64,000 nt of DNA from Nematostella vectensis (taxonomy: Eukaryota; Cnidaria; Anthozoa; Actiniaria; Edwardsiidae). The position numbers and the translations under genes were made by a program. The notes beneath the pieces were generated by a model. It worked only from the letters and a program-made list of their open reading frames with translations. It was not told where the DNA came from and searched no databases. Positions 43,690 to 56,995 of this stretch are shown piece after piece. The DNA lies in NCBI RefSeq assembly GCF_932526225.1, contig NC_064036.1, positions 5,587,519-5,651,518 of the forward strand, written 5' to 3'. How positions within the stretch are numbered: position 1 is the stretch's first letter; the number at the start of each line of letters is the position of its first letter.

Positions 43690-46600
43690 AAAATATTGGG
43701 TAAAAAACAGGTCCTTTTTCTAGATCATAAATGTCTCTTCTCTTGGTCTCGGGAAAAAGCGATGTTTAAAACTAAGAGGTTTCAAATTAAAATTAAACTT
43801 TAACTGCCATGAATTGGTGGTATTTTAAACATATTAGACATTTCCTGTCTCAGAGATTCCCTGTCTAAGAAATTTCCCTGTCTAAGAATTCAGTGTCTAA
43901 GAGATTCCTAGCCTGCGTCCAGCCGGAAATAGTTTCATGATTAATAATGGAACTATTTCTGGCTGCACGCAGGCTAAGAGTGATTCCTTTCTAAGCTATC
44001 TCTCGATATCTCTGACTAACGAAGCTTCGAACATAAAATAAACTTGATTAATCAAAAGATACGCTCTACTGAAAATATAATCACAATACCAAAGCTTGAA
44101 ACCTCTTCTCAATATTGTATAATTTACTGCTCAAAATATGTCCCTTGAATGATATAAGAGTAAACATCATTACCAATTTCAAACAAAAATAAAAACCAAA
44201 TAGAACCCCTAATAAACATAATTTGTGCCTATGAACAATAATAATAACCGAAGTCTCAAGTAATTCTAATTATTTACAAGTAATCTGATGCTTTTCCTCT
44301 AAAAATCGTTTTCACACATGCAAACAGGTATGATAAAAATATATTAAATCTATTTCTTGTTTACAATTATGTTTGCCAAAGTTAAAAATATGGACTATTT
44401 TAAGATTTTTACATATACCTTGACGAAATAATGCTCTTGCACTAAACAAACATCTCCCATCACTAAGTTCTAATAATTTATTCCAGCGATTCGCATAGAA
44501 AAAAGCTGCTTTACCTTCAAGAACCAAGACCTCGTACCCATTCCTCCTTAAGCTCACGTTTCTCAATCACTGCACAACCACTGATTGATAATTTGATCTA
44601 GTGTCAGGAGACGGACCATTCTATCTATATTTGAGGAAATACCGAGAATGTTACCTCTCTGGGAAATAAACAAAAAGCAAACCTTTGCTTAAAAGTCAGT
44701 GGGGTCCCGTGAACAAAATATAGAGTTGGAAAAAAAAATCAGTAATACCACGCAACTCTATTACTAGCATCGCTCTCTAAGGGCAATCTCTTGTGGTGCA
44801 ACCCTTTTTCTAAGAATTATCTAATCTGGAACTTCTGTGCATCTTGTTGTATTACGCTCATTTCCAGTCTTCTGGCGGTTCACGAAGGCAAAGCTACACG
44901 CGGTAGCCTGGGCTCTGAGTTGACAAAAATGTTTTATTAGTATGTACCTAAGAGATCTATCAGACATGGGGATAAAGGCGCGGCTCACAACTACCATGAA
45001 AGCAAAAAGGTCTATTTTGCCCCTTCCCCCCTCCCTTACCCTAAGCATACAAAGTAAACGCAACAGATGTCCAATAGAACAAGCGATTCTTGGTTATTTT
45101 CACATTTAAGAAGGAAACTTAATGCAATTATTTAATGTAGAGAAAAGGAAAGGGCCAAAAATACCTAGTGTCTAAAACGCGTAAACGGGATTTTGAAACA
45201 ACAATCTCTATCCAATAACCCCCCCCCCCCCCACCCCTCTCCCCCTCTTGGGGACCAGAAAAAAATCCAGGGGGCTTATTAGACCTTTTACGGTAATTAG
45301 GGTAAACTGTTTTTGCCCTCCCGAGTCTCGAAAAGATTTTTTAGACCAATACACAATTCTCCTACGCGCGCTACCATGGCAACCAAGCTTTCAAGTTTGC
45401 CAATCTTCTTTTCATAGAGATTTCTATCATGGCACCTTTATTCGTATCCTTATTGGTTAACTTTTTTAGGTTGCCATGGTAACCCGTGCTGCACTCCTAT
45501 CCCTTACTTAACTGCAACTTTAAATATTTTGCGAACTCTGGTCAACAATTTCCAACAGCCGAACCGTCTTCTGGCTACTTTCACTCAAACAAACGTAATT
45601 ACATTTGCTTGCAGTGAGGTGACGGGATTTAAAGCCATTTCAGTGCTGGCAATAAATCCGCTTCAAGGACTTTGAATGACGGAGGTCAGAAGCCAATTGT
45701 TAGAAATGTCGGCGAGAGTTCGCAGAATATTAGAAACGGCAGTAAGGTATTTTTCAGATCAATTTAAAACTGCTTGGGTGCAAGATCGTATTTTTGGGGG
45801 TACGTTTTAACTGCTTTTTTCATAAGCCATGGACCACTGGGGTTTACTGTTAAATTGTTAGTTTAATTTTATATGACGCCTTTTTCTTGGGACAAGGCCG
45901 TAATTATCACTTTAATCTTTATTCCAAATACTTCAGCTACAACAATCGTTACAAATGAACAAACAAACAAGACAAATAAGCAAACGAATAGACATACAAA
46001 CAAGAAACCAAACAACTAAGCAAACTAACAATAGATTACAGTTAAGCAGGATTTCAGGGAGTGCGAGTAAGGTTAAAGATTTTCTCGCCAAATTACAAAA
46101 GCATAAGAGGGCTCAAGTAGTTTAGAAGATACCTAAAGAAGGAGTTTAGTGTGATTTACAGAAGTGCCAGGGACTTATCGCCAATGATTAACAAACGTAT
46201 GTTTTTTTTTCTTGCAAGAATTAAAGTGTGGTTTATAAGATACCTAACGAAACCGTTTAGCGGGATTTAAGGTTATATAAAGGTCTTAACATCAAAGGTA
46301 AACGTATGGTTTATTCTAGAAAGAGTTCAAAGAGACCAGAAGAGGTTCATGTCCAAACGTTTCATTGCCAAAGAAGAGCAAAGTATGGTTTATAAAGTAT
46401 GGTTTATAAAGAGTTTAAAAATTGTTTATAAAGAGTTTACGAATGGTTTATAAAGTATGGTTTAAAAAGAGTTTAAGAATGGTTTATAAAGAGTTAAAGT
46501 ATGGTTTATAAAGAGTTTAAAAATGGTTTATAAAGTATGGTTTAAAAAGAGTTTACGAATGGTTTATAAAGAGTTTAAAAATGGTTTATAAAGAGTTTAA

Positions 46601-46923
46601 GTATGGTTTATAAAGAGCAAAGAGGCTCGACCCTCCTTAGGGGAACGTTTATTCGTCTGGGTTTTACTTGTGGAAAGAGAGACGTGCGTACGCTTGGTAT
46701 AATGACAGCAACCAGAAGCAAGTGATGTCACTTAGGGTGCAAGGATTTTTTACGTCATGTAAAGATAGCTTTCCTTATGCCATGCAAGCACGGTTTTTCT
46801 TATGACATGCAAACATGGCTTATACAACAGGCGGCGAGCATGCGATAAGTAGCTCAGCGGTATGTCGCGCATGCGCAAATGTCTCACCTCATTTCGAGGT
46901 ATGTAGATTACAGATGGACGAGG
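43690..46923. other. Intergenic region between convergent SELENBP1 B and the DCC-like fragment
   Basis: Counterpart of 19300-23020 without the 466-bp block. It keeps the CCCTGTCTAAGA repeat, the AGCCTGCGTCC hairpin (near 43908-43978) and the 20-bp repeat. A minus-strand 84-codon frame at 44312-44566 (FFYANRWNKL) faintly resembles retroelement C-termini but is too weak to call. Confidence 0.6.
46380..46620. repeat. ~20-bp repeat TGGTTTATAAAGAGTTTAAG, unit B
   Basis: Expanded version of the array at 22570-22715. Confidence 0.8.
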
Positions 46924-49218
46924 TTAGGATAGATAATCATTGCCCGTTATTTCATTCAAGTCTTTCATGAGCCCTTCAAGGCCAGCTAATTCTTTGTCTA
47001 GATCGGCGACAACTTCACCCTGAGGGGAGAGGTGTAAAAGTAAGTATCAACCCTAACAGGGGCGGGCTCGATCACCAGCCGCGCAGTACAAGACGTCGGC
47101 TGAAAGTAGAGTCTATAGCAGGCATTTACATGGACAAGCTATTGTAAAAAAAAGGCCCCATTGAATAATAAAGGCAAAGGCATTTCAAAATTTCTAGCAT
47201 ATTGTTCTTACTCTTTGGATTAGATTTTGAGTGACATGGCTCATTCGAATTCATTCTCAGCTCTGTCAAATGAACTGAACAAGAACATCCAAATGTTAAA
47301 TCGCCAAATCCTAGGATGTTACTTGATACACACTTATGCCTGCTTATGCGAGAAAGCAAACAATAAAGCACGTGGAAATGGGAGAAAGCGAGCTTGTTAA
47401 CAGCGATGAAGTGTGCAAATGCAACGAGCTGAAACAGAGGGTGATGGACGAGAGATGAAAGGTTGTCTAAGAACAACGGGGTCAAGTTGAATTGAAATCA
47501 GAAAAATATAAGAAGGTAGAACATGTAAAAGAGAAATGGATGTGATGAGAAAACCTACGGAAAACTCATCGTAAGCACTAAACATCATATTAGGAAAGAA
47601 AATCTTTAGTTACAGCATATCAAAGTAGTTTCCGGATGACCGCTTAGGCGCGTAAATGTTTTCCCGCCTAAAATATTGTAGTCTCCGGATAACCGATTGC
47701 GCGCGTAAATGTTTTCCCGCCTAAAATCTTGTAATTCCCGAATGCGCACAATTATGGTTTCTAGTGCTTGCGACACGTTGGCAGATTGTTCTGCTATTAC
47801 AAATTCCAAATTCCTTTCAAATTGTCAAGACGAGAGGAAAATGAGTTAAAACACGAAAAGACAAAGGAAAATGAGCGACTTACTGCGTCTCTCTGCTGTT
47901 TAGGACTGTACACTTCGTTGTAAGTTGGTGGCGGTGACCGTACTCCGTTAGGAGATCGGGGCATGGCGGGTCTGTTATACCCCACAGGAGGGAGTTGGAT
48001 GTCGTCTTTGGGCGCTGATGACGTCACTTGTGGGATCTGAGTGTAGATGTTGTGGCTTAACTTCCCCCCTTTGTTAGATTGTTTTATTTTACTTAAAACT
48101 CAGTTTTCTTGAACCAGTTACTTGAATTTTCTGACCTGGTGTCAGAACTATAGCTTTGTCTCTGTTTAATTTTGTGAACACTAGACAATCATATTTCTCG
48201 TAATGTGTCTTATAGTTTGCTTCATTTTTTCATCAGCATCAGCCTATATCCTTTATCGTCAACTAGGTGACGGATTTGGTGATGCAAGTTTTATATCGAG
48301 GTCACCCCTGTCGGTAAGTGACTCGTTATGTTAGTTTATAAGCTTTTGATTAAGGTCAATTTAGAATTAGTCGGTAATTGGGTTATGGAGTTGGTGAGCT
48401 TTTACATTAAGATCACTGGCAGTAGCAATAAAGTAGCTGTTAGCTTATTTACGGTTGAGGTAAGGGTTTAAATAACAGCACTTATTAGAAATCAGAATCA
48501 GGTAAGGTCAGTTTATAAGTGGGACCAGGGGAGGAGTCCCATAAAGGGGAGACCGAAGCAAGGGTTTCAAGAAAGGGGGTAGATTCATTGTTCTTGCGTG
48601 GATTTCCTTATATTTCTTGTTATTTTTGAGGCAAATATATGATAATAGAGGGAGGGGGGGGGGGCGCTCAGCCCACCCCTAGATCCGCCCCTCGGGACTT
48701 GGGCATTTGATTGAGTTGTAAAATCAATTAGTGACTGGGTTAAAGCCGCATTGTCACCAGTTTACTTCCGGTCGATTACGTAGCAATCTCCGATGATTTT
48801 TAATGGAAAAAGGGAATAATATTTCAAAATATTGAAAGCAGTGTGTCTATTGGAAGTTTCTTCGAGGATGTGATCGATAATTTAGAGCGGATGGCCTGTT
48901 AAATATCTCGGATTCTAATAGATTATTTTGTCTTTTAACGGTTGAGGTTTCCGACGGACCTCCGGAAGTAAACTAGTGACAATGCGGCTTTATGGGGAGG
49001 AATAAGCTTTATTGTCAGCAAATCCCACAAGTCCATCCCTGGTTACCTTATAATGCGGTCCGTTGTCTTGGAATGTGGGTATCGGCGGTCTGATTGGCTG
49101 CTGGTGATCCAGGTCATAAGACTGGGATCTCTGTGGTGGCGAGGAGATCAGCGGTTCGGTAGAGTTGTCTAATGAGCCGCTGCGTGGGAACTGAGCACTA
49201 TTATGCCGCATTGGCGTG
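46924..49218 (-). CDS. DCC/neogenin-like netrin receptor, C-terminal cytoplasmic exons, copy B (5' part not in unit)
   Basis: Exons 49218-49047, 48036-47884 and 47019-46924 have the same lengths, phases and splice sites as copy A. The proteins are almost the same (VPQVT becomes IPQVT at one junction) and the stop codon is kept. No frame damage is seen although the unit carries no recognisable upstream exons. The complete gene, if it exists, should lie to the right of the window, because transcription runs leftward. Confidence 0.65.
48740..48992. mobile_element. MITE with AGCCGCATTGTCACCAG ends, unit B, beside the DCC-like exon
   Basis: Equivalent of 24855-25108. The right end has one change (AAACTAGTGACAATGCGG) and a few interior substitutions. 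Confidence 0.82.
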
Positions 49219-49547
49219 CTGGTTATCGGGTACTTGGAGCCTACGAGTGAATACGAAGAGTGAATACAACAAGTTTGGTTATCGGGTACTTGGAGCCAAG
49301 AGTGAATACAACGAGTTTGGTTATCGGGTACTTGGAGCCTACGAGTGAATACAACGAGTTTGGTTATCGGGTACTTGGAGCCTACGAGTGAATACAACGA
49401 GTTTGGTTATCGGGTACTTAGAGCCTACGAGTGAATACAATGAGTTTGGTTATCGGGTACTTGGAGCCTACGAGTGAATACAACGAGTTTGGTTATCGGG
49501 TACATGGAGCCTACGAGTGAATACAACGAGTTTAGTTATCGGGTACA
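49219..49547. repeat. 43-bp-period minisatellite at the DCC-like splice acceptor, unit B
   Basis: Eight copies of the unit described for A, at the same place against the exon. The array is about one fifth as long as in A. Confidence 0.95.
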
Positions 49548-50517
49548 TTTTAAAAGCTTGTGAGTGACGGAAGAAAGAGAAACAGAAAGAAGGAAAATAA
49601 TAAGAAATGAAAACGAAATGCAGAAAGCACACTATGTAGACCAATGAACCATGTTAAGAGTGAAGATCTATACTGTAGGTCCTATTTACATAGTTCTTGT
49701 TGTATTTACTGCTTTTTTTCTATAGGAACTGAGGTGTGTCGTTCTTTTGTCGGCCTACGAGTATTGTGGAGTTACCCCAAGTTGACAGTGTTTTCAAGAA
49801 ATGTTCAGGTTACAGAGATAATCATCTGCTCTATTCGCTGTCTCTTTTTCTTGAGCTTAGAGCTATTGAGTTATTTACAGTACCACTATAAACATGCTGT
49901 GCTAAGTTGAGCCCTCCTCTGGCAAATTGTCCCTTGCAAACCTAGGTAACCATAACAGTAAAACTCTATAAACACAATCTCGGCATTGTTTCTGGTACAG
50001 GCTCGCCTGGTTGACTTCGAATTAAAGGCAATAATGGCATAGCATCGTGCAGCATACTACAATTACACTGTGCATTCCTCGAGCTAGTGACGCTACCTAT
50101 TTTACAAGTGCACCGGCGCTGTTACTCCGGGGATTTAAATTCCTTACAAGTATATTACCAGTAGAATGTTATTTTTTATAAGGATAGCGATACGTACGTT
50201 TTTTGCGAAACAAGACCGAAGGCATTCGCACAATTCTTACACTCATGGCGTCAGACCCCCTTCCCCTAACTCAACCCCCGTTGAAAAAAACCTGTTATAT
50301 TTTTGCTGGCGGTCACCATACCAAGAATTTGGCGCCAACCCGAGTAGCTATCAGTGGATTTTATTACTCAAAAGAATATGCATCGTAGGGCGCAGTTGTT
50401 CTTGGTGGTCACTTAACTGCATCGGAAACTTAAGATGACTTTTGGATAAGCAACGATATTAGTCATCGATGGTTGCCAATCCCAATTGTTAATCCCGTAC
50501 GCGGTCCTCCTGGACCC

Positions 50518-50663
50518 GGTTCCTAGAAAGCAGGTTAAACAAGGGTAAAAAAAAAACGTTCTTATCCAATCAAATGTCCCAATAGTCAATCGTTCTTATC
50601 CAATCAAATGTCCCAATAGCCATACGTGTCACTAGGTTAGCCATAGCCTGCTTTCTAGGAACC
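50518..50663. mobile_element. Foldback/MITE-like element with CCTAGAAAGCAGG ends, unit C
   Basis: Same element as at 7353, at the equivalent place in unit C, with the same inverted ends. Confidence 0.65.
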
Positions 50664-50820
50664 AGGCCCTGATCTCTAGTAAACACTACTAGTAAACATA
50701 AGAATTGCCGAGCATTACTCTTTTTCTCTCAACGTTCATTGATCAGTAGAAATTCACTGACTCACGGGCCTCTTTAAAGTTAGAAGCATCATATTTGCGA
50801 TTTATTACTTGTTAACCGGG

Positions 50821-52100
50821 GCAGGGTCCAAAGTAACACTGGTTATCCATGGCAAGGTCCAGGTAACACTGGTTATCCAGGGCAAGGTCCAGGTAACACT
50901 GGTTATCCAGGTAACCCTGGCTAACCAGGGCAAGGTCCAGGTAACACTGGTTATCCAGGGCAAGGTCCAGGTAACACTGGTCATCCAGGGCAAGGTCCAG
51001 GTAACACTGGTTATCCAGGGCAAGATCCAGGTAACACTGGTTATCCAGGGCAAGATCCAGGTAACACTGGTTATCCAGGGCAAGGTCCAGGTAACACTGG
51101 TTGTCCAGGGCAAGGTCCAGGTAACACTGGTTGTCCAGGGCAGGGTTCAGGTAACACTGGCTAACCAGGGCAAGGTCCAGGTAACACTGGTTGTCCAGGG
51201 CAAGGTCCAGGTAACACTGGCTAACCAGGGCAAGGTCCAGGCAACACTGGTTATCCAGGGCAAGATCCAGGTAACACTGGCTAACCAGGGCAAGGTCCAG
51301 GTAACACTGGTTATCCAGGGCAAGATCCAGGTAACACTGGCTAACCAGAGCAAGGTCCAGGTAACACTGGTTATCCAGGGCAAGATCCAGGTAACACTGG
51401 CTTACCAGGGCAAGGTCCAGGTAACACTGGTTATCCAGGTAACACTGGCTAACCAGGGCAAGGTCCAGGTAACACTGGTTATCCAGGGCAAGGTCCAGGT
51501 AACACTGGTCATCCAGGGCAAGGTCCAGGTAACACTGGTTATCCAGGGCAAGATCCAGGTAACACTGGTTATCCAGGGCAAGATCCAGGTAACACTGGTT
51601 ATCCAGGGCAAGGTCCAGGTAACACTGGTTGTCCAGGGCAAGGTCCAGGTAACACTGGTTGTCCAGGGCAGGGTTCAGGTAACACTGGCTAACCAGGGCA
51701 AGGTCCAGGTAACACTGGTTGTCCAGGGCAAGGTCCAGGTAACACTGGCTAACCAGGGCAAGGTCCAGGTAACACTGGTTATCCAGGGCAAGATCCAGGT
51801 AACACTGGCTAACCAGAGCAAGGTCCAGGTAACACTGGTTATCCAGGGCAAGATCCAGGTAACACTGGCTAACCAGGGCAAGGTCCAGGTAACACTGGTT
51901 ATCCAGGTAACACTGGCTAACCAGGGCAAGGTCCAGGTAACACTGGCTAACCAGGGCAAGGTCCAGGTAACACTGTATATCCAGGGCAAGGTCCAAGTAA
52001 CACTGGTTATCCAGGGCAAGGTCCAGGCAACACTGGTTATCCAGGGCAAGGTCCAGGTAACACTGGCTAAGCAGGGCAGGGTTCATGGTAACACTGGTTA
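50821..52100. repeat. 30-bp-period minisatellite, unit C
   Basis: Same array as in units A and B. The shortened monomer is near 51433 and the AACACTGTATATCC variant near 51969, as in B. Confidence 0.95.
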
Positions 52101-52909
52101 TGCGAAGGTATTGTAGTCTGTGTTTTATAGATAGTTAATATCAATCTAAAGAGTATATATATTCACCCCTAGACTTCCTCTGGGTATATTTATGTACTAG
52201 TGGAGTAGTCCATATGCTTTGATGTATTAGCTTGTACACAGGCGCTCGGAGTGAACACTAGCGACCCAAGTAAAGTGGACCAGGAGGCGAGCGAAGCGCT
52301 TCACCCAGCGTCTTCATCTTTCCCGGGGTGCCACAGGAATCCCAATAACACGAAATCCCTATTTCCGAAAAAAGCAAACCGGGTAGCCTGTATACAGCCT
52401 GTCTCGCAGCCGATGGACTCGTTGCACAAGGCGGCGCTTGCCGTCAAAAAGGGGCGCAACATCGGACTAATTGCAACACAAGGTTTTTTTAACGGTTTCT
52501 TGCACAGAAAATACCCCTCTATAACATTCTAAAAGTCTAAGAAAAAGTCGGAGCAGGCAACCCTAAAAACGGGCTTGAATTTCCCATACAAGGCTTGTAT
52601 GAAAAACCACAGAGCTCCCAAATCATGAAAATCACGAAAAAAATATGTACTTTAGAAAAAAAGGAATTTATACCACTATAGATTACTAGAGATATATATT
52701 TCTACACGATTAGGATAAAAATTAACGTTATTTGAAGTAGTTCAGTTATTTTGGGTAAATGCACACGGATTTTTTATCCCTGTCACCACCACTTTGACCT
52801 TGCAAACATTTCGTTATCATAAATGACTATTCGTGATGGAAACCGGTTTTTATACAAAACTAGTGCTTAGTTGCTCTTAATAGTGATAGTGTCATTGATT
52901 CAGTATAAA

Positions 52910-53085
52910 ACTAGCCTGCTAGCAGGCGGTACTCGGTGTTATTATCGCGGAAAACCCTCTCCGTTCGGTGATCGGGCGCCATCTTGTATTTTAAGCTGCG
53001 TTGTTCCTGGTGGCGAGCGCAAAAACGGACGCCCTGCGGGTTTTCCGCAATGATGACACCAAGTACCGCCTGCAAGCAGACTAGT
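52910..53085. mobile_element. Foldback/MITE element with ACTAGCCTGC ends, unit C
   Basis: Full-length form, equivalent to the copy at 30465, with the same internal block. Confidence 0.7.
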
Positions 53086-53268
53086 ATAAAACAAGAAAGT
53101 ATATGTACACATTTCTCATTCTTGTGGTATCGTTTTTTTATTTCTTAATTTTGAAAGTTTTTATAATTTCTTTAAAATTAAGAACCTATAACAGCTTATA
53201 TTGATATATCGGTCCGGGTGGGATATTGTGTGAGCGCGTCACCTGTCAATCATTTGTTTAGTGACATG

Positions 53269-53304
<36 letters not shown>

Positions 53305-53464
53305 GTTTATTACAGATTCCAACAATTAAGAGGCTCTTCTTCTGTAAGATACTTACAATTAACAATATACACTACTGATAAAAATTCTAATATAGTAAGT
53401 TCTAAGTTATAATATCTATATGCAATTTAAGAATATGTATATAAAATGTCGATTAAACGTGTAT

Positions 53465-55780
53465 TCAAAGTGACTGTCTTAAGTCCTTCTTAATGTTCCT
53501 ACAAAAAGCATTGTAGTCCGAAGTGTTCCTAAGCGATGGTGGAAGTTTATTAAAAAGAGTGGCAGCTGAGTGTTGGAAAGTTCCAGATTCTCTAGGAATT
53601 GAGAAAACAGGAGCAGCTGATGACCTCAAGTTATATCCAGTATCATTGCGAACACTTAGTCTTAAATATTCAGGAAAGCTATTATTGTATAAAGATTTGT
53701 GAGCAAGTTTTAATATATTAAATTTCACGTTCTCTTTAACTGGAAGCCAGTTTAATTTAATGACGTCTTCCAACCCAGCAAATTTCTTGATTACGAATCC
53801 AGCACAGGAATTCTGCAGGCGTTGAAGTCGCTTTTCCTGATATGCAGGCAGAGGATGGAATACCATGCAGGCGTAATTAAGTTTTGAGAGGACTAAACTC
53901 TCTGCTAGATGTTTCCTTACATGGAAGGGTGCCAGATTTTTTAGTCGACGTAGCATAGATAAAGTCCCATATGATGAGCTTAACAAAGAGTCTACGTGTG
54001 TTTTCCAGGAGAGATGTTGATCCACATGGACACCCAATAGCTTGGTGCATGAAATTCTTTCTAGCACAGAATCTCCACAGACAATAGCAAGATTCCGATC
54101 TTCTAAGTTATGATAACGTGCCATTTGAGGCGTAGAGATAAGCATCCAGTTTGTTTTGGAAGGATTCAGAGCCAAATTACTGGTCTTGGAATAGTCCTTC
54201 AGGTTTGCCATGATTTTGTTTATTTGAGCTGCTGATGTATCCAAATCACTGGGCTTTGAGTGGATGTAAAAAGTGGTATCGTCCGCGTACTGAAAACAGT
54301 CACACTGTAGTTCAGACTGGAGATCCGCAACATAGAGATTAAAGATAACCGGACCAAGGATAGAACCCTGAGGGACTCCGAATTCCACTGTTTCCATGTC
54401 TGACTTTCTGTCATCTATTTGCACCATCTGTTTTCGATCCGTAAGGTAATTGACCATCCATAGTAGAAACTCCTTTGAGAAGCCCAGACAGTGCATCTTC
54501 ATAAGGACAGACTTAAACTGAACAGTATCAAACGCTTTACTGTAATCTGCACAAACCATAAGCGTTACCTCTCCCCTACTACACGCACGTAAGAGGGCGT
54601 CACGGATTCCTAACAAAACACTAGATGTCGAATGGCCTTTGCGGAATCCTGATATGGTTGGACAGAGAAGAGCTTCACCATTTATGTGTGTAACAAGCTG
54701 ATGGAGAACTAAGCGTTCCATGAGTTTAGATAGTGTTGGTAGAATAGACACGGGACGGTGATCGGCATCACAGAGAGGCTCATTAACTTTTGGAATTGGA
54801 GAAATTCTTGCTATCTTCCAAAGTTTAGGAAAATTTGATGTCAAGATGCATTTGTTAATTATGTGTGTGATAGGACCAGAGATATGTTCCTTAGCCAGCT
54901 TTTCAAATTTCACTGGTATCTGGTCCACGCCAGTTGACGTATCAGAGCGTAGCTTGTTAATTTCCTGTTCAACTTCTTGTTTAGAAACACATCGTAATTT
55001 GAAAGGTGGACGGGAGGGCAATGGATCCCCAACAAAGTTGTTAACAAGTTCAATAAGGCCTGATCGATCGTCAGCCTTAGTGCCTAATGTCCTTTCATTG
55101 GTTGTAACAAAGAACCTATTCAGTTTGTCTGGGTCCGCTTGAAGAGGTTTGGGACTGGGGTTGAGAATACGATGTATAACTCTCCACACGTCTTTAGGTC
55201 GTTTGGAAGAGAGTGCGTTAGTTATGAATGCCCGTTTAGACTTATTTATTACAGATTTAATCCTGTTGCGTATTGATCTAAAGGCAACCCAGGAATCAAC
55301 TGTGTTCTTAGTATGGGCTTCACGCATCAATTTGTCGCGCTTCGCTTGCAGTTCCCGTATTTCATCGCAGTCCATCCAAGGAGCAGGGGGGCGTGTGACC
55401 TTTATCCTCCTAAGGGGAGCATGTCTTTCGATGCACTCGGTAAAAAGGGTGTTAAATCCCTGCACCATGTCGTCCGGTGAATCTAGACCGTAAATAACAG
55501 ACAGAGGTAAAGTAGCACAGTCCTTAACAAACTCATTTGCATCGAGATTTTTCTCCAATCTAATCCATTTGTGTCGTGGTTGATACCGAGGTATTCGCAC
55601 ATTAACGCATGCAAATATGCCTTCATGATCACTTATTGACCACCCAGGAATTACATCAGTGGCATTTATGCAATTCTGCCTATTAGTAATAATATGATCA
55701 ATGAGAGTTGTTGAGATGCGTGTAATACGAGTCGGTTTTGTTACTTGTTGATAACATCTGACAGCGTCAAGAATGGATTG
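53465..55780 (-). pseudogene. LINE endonuclease end plus reverse transcriptase (unit C)
   Basis: Same as unit B but with an intact PQGSILGPVIFNLY core. An in-frame TAG (55783-55781) and the upstream frame break are shared with unit B, so both lesions predate the duplication. Confidence 0.85.
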
Positions 55781-56840
55781 CTACTTCTGTGCATATTTGC
55801 ATAAGGGCGGCAATAAGTCGACGTTTGTGTCGCCAAGTCACGTAAAGTAATCCATCCCAAGAGATAGTAAGGTGGGCCAGCAATGATTCAAAAGCATCCA
55901 GCCAGTCAGCTGGACACAGTCCAACGCGTTCTGATCTATAGATGACACCAATCAACGCTTTGCTATGCTTATTATGCCCTTGAACTTCGATCCATAAATG
56001 CTCCATGTCAGGTTGAAGTTTCTCAATGTCCTTCCTACGTTTATATTGAATTGACTCGCTAATGTAGGCTCCAACGCCACCGCCGCGTGTGCTCTCGCGG
56101 TTTCGAAATAGAGCTGTGTAACCAGGCAAAGCAGCGTAATCCAGGAGGGCGGAGTTGTCCTTGAGCCAAGTTTCGCTCATTGTGATGATATCCATTGGGA
56201 GCTGTGAAACTAGAACTTGAAATTCATTGAAGGATGAAAGCATGCTCTGGGTATTAAAATGCATTATACTGAGATTGTTAGAGTGTTCCTTCAGAGTCTC
56301 AGAGATGAGTTGAGTGGAGTCATAAGCTGAATTGCTGTCCATCTCTTCAAATGACGTATCGATAGATGCAATGTTGTAGAAAGGGAGGACAGAAAGGGTG
56401 CATTTAGGACATGTCCATGTTGCATTTACGCATTTAACGTTCAGTTCAATGCATTTTATGTGTTGTTGACCAAAACAAACCTCACAGGCGACGCTCTTCT
56501 GGTTTTTCCTAATAGTCTTTTCACAATTATCGCATTTAAGGCTTGCGGGAACCTTATGTATATTCCCAGTTGTTCTTTGTTTACTTCCGATGCCATGCTT
56601 CATTTGTCCACTTTTCGTTGGGCCGGGGTTTTGCTCAATATCTCCAGACCGTAACACCAATTGAAAAGAGGCCGTCGAGTTTGAATAATACAAAATTCTT
56701 CCCTTGGACCTCTTTGTCTTCCCAAGTCTTTGAAGATTCCACCGGGAAGTTTGTAGAATAATTGTTGATAACGAGTTCGTAGACCATAACACAGAAGACA
56801 ATGGCGCATTGTAATTAAAATTGCTTCCATTGTTCACCAA
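55767..56840 (-). pseudogene. LINE 5' ORF part: 2A-like motif, PHD finger, broken AP endonuclease (unit C)
   Basis: Same domains and same endonuclease frame break as in unit B. The frame upstream of the 2A-like motif (56645-56619) is open to the element's 5' end but has no in-frame ATG there. The first ATG nearby (at 56830 on the minus strand) is in another frame. Confidence 0.8.
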
Positions 56841-56995
56841 AAATGCAGACTGCTTCGGCTGAGTCGCCCATGAAATGCAAAGTTGCTATCTCGTTATACC
56901 TTCATGACTTAGCAGGGATCGCACGCTTTCATACACGGTCGCGCTTACCAGGGCCTCGTAAATAAACCTCTTCCGCGCAGAGAAACCCCGATATT

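Larger units (their letters stand above)
53270..56868 (-). mobile_element. L2/CR1-like non-LTR retrotransposon (LINE), unit C
   Basis: Same insertion as in unit B, with the same CATGA duplications (53265-53269 and 56869-56873), so it was copied with the unit rather than inserted twice. The (ATT)n tail is shorter. Confidence 0.92.

Noticed and set aside
44312-44566. 84-codon minus-strand frame with FFYANRWNKL, like a retroelement C-terminus
   Set aside because: The match is weak and the rest of a reverse transcriptase is not detectable around it.
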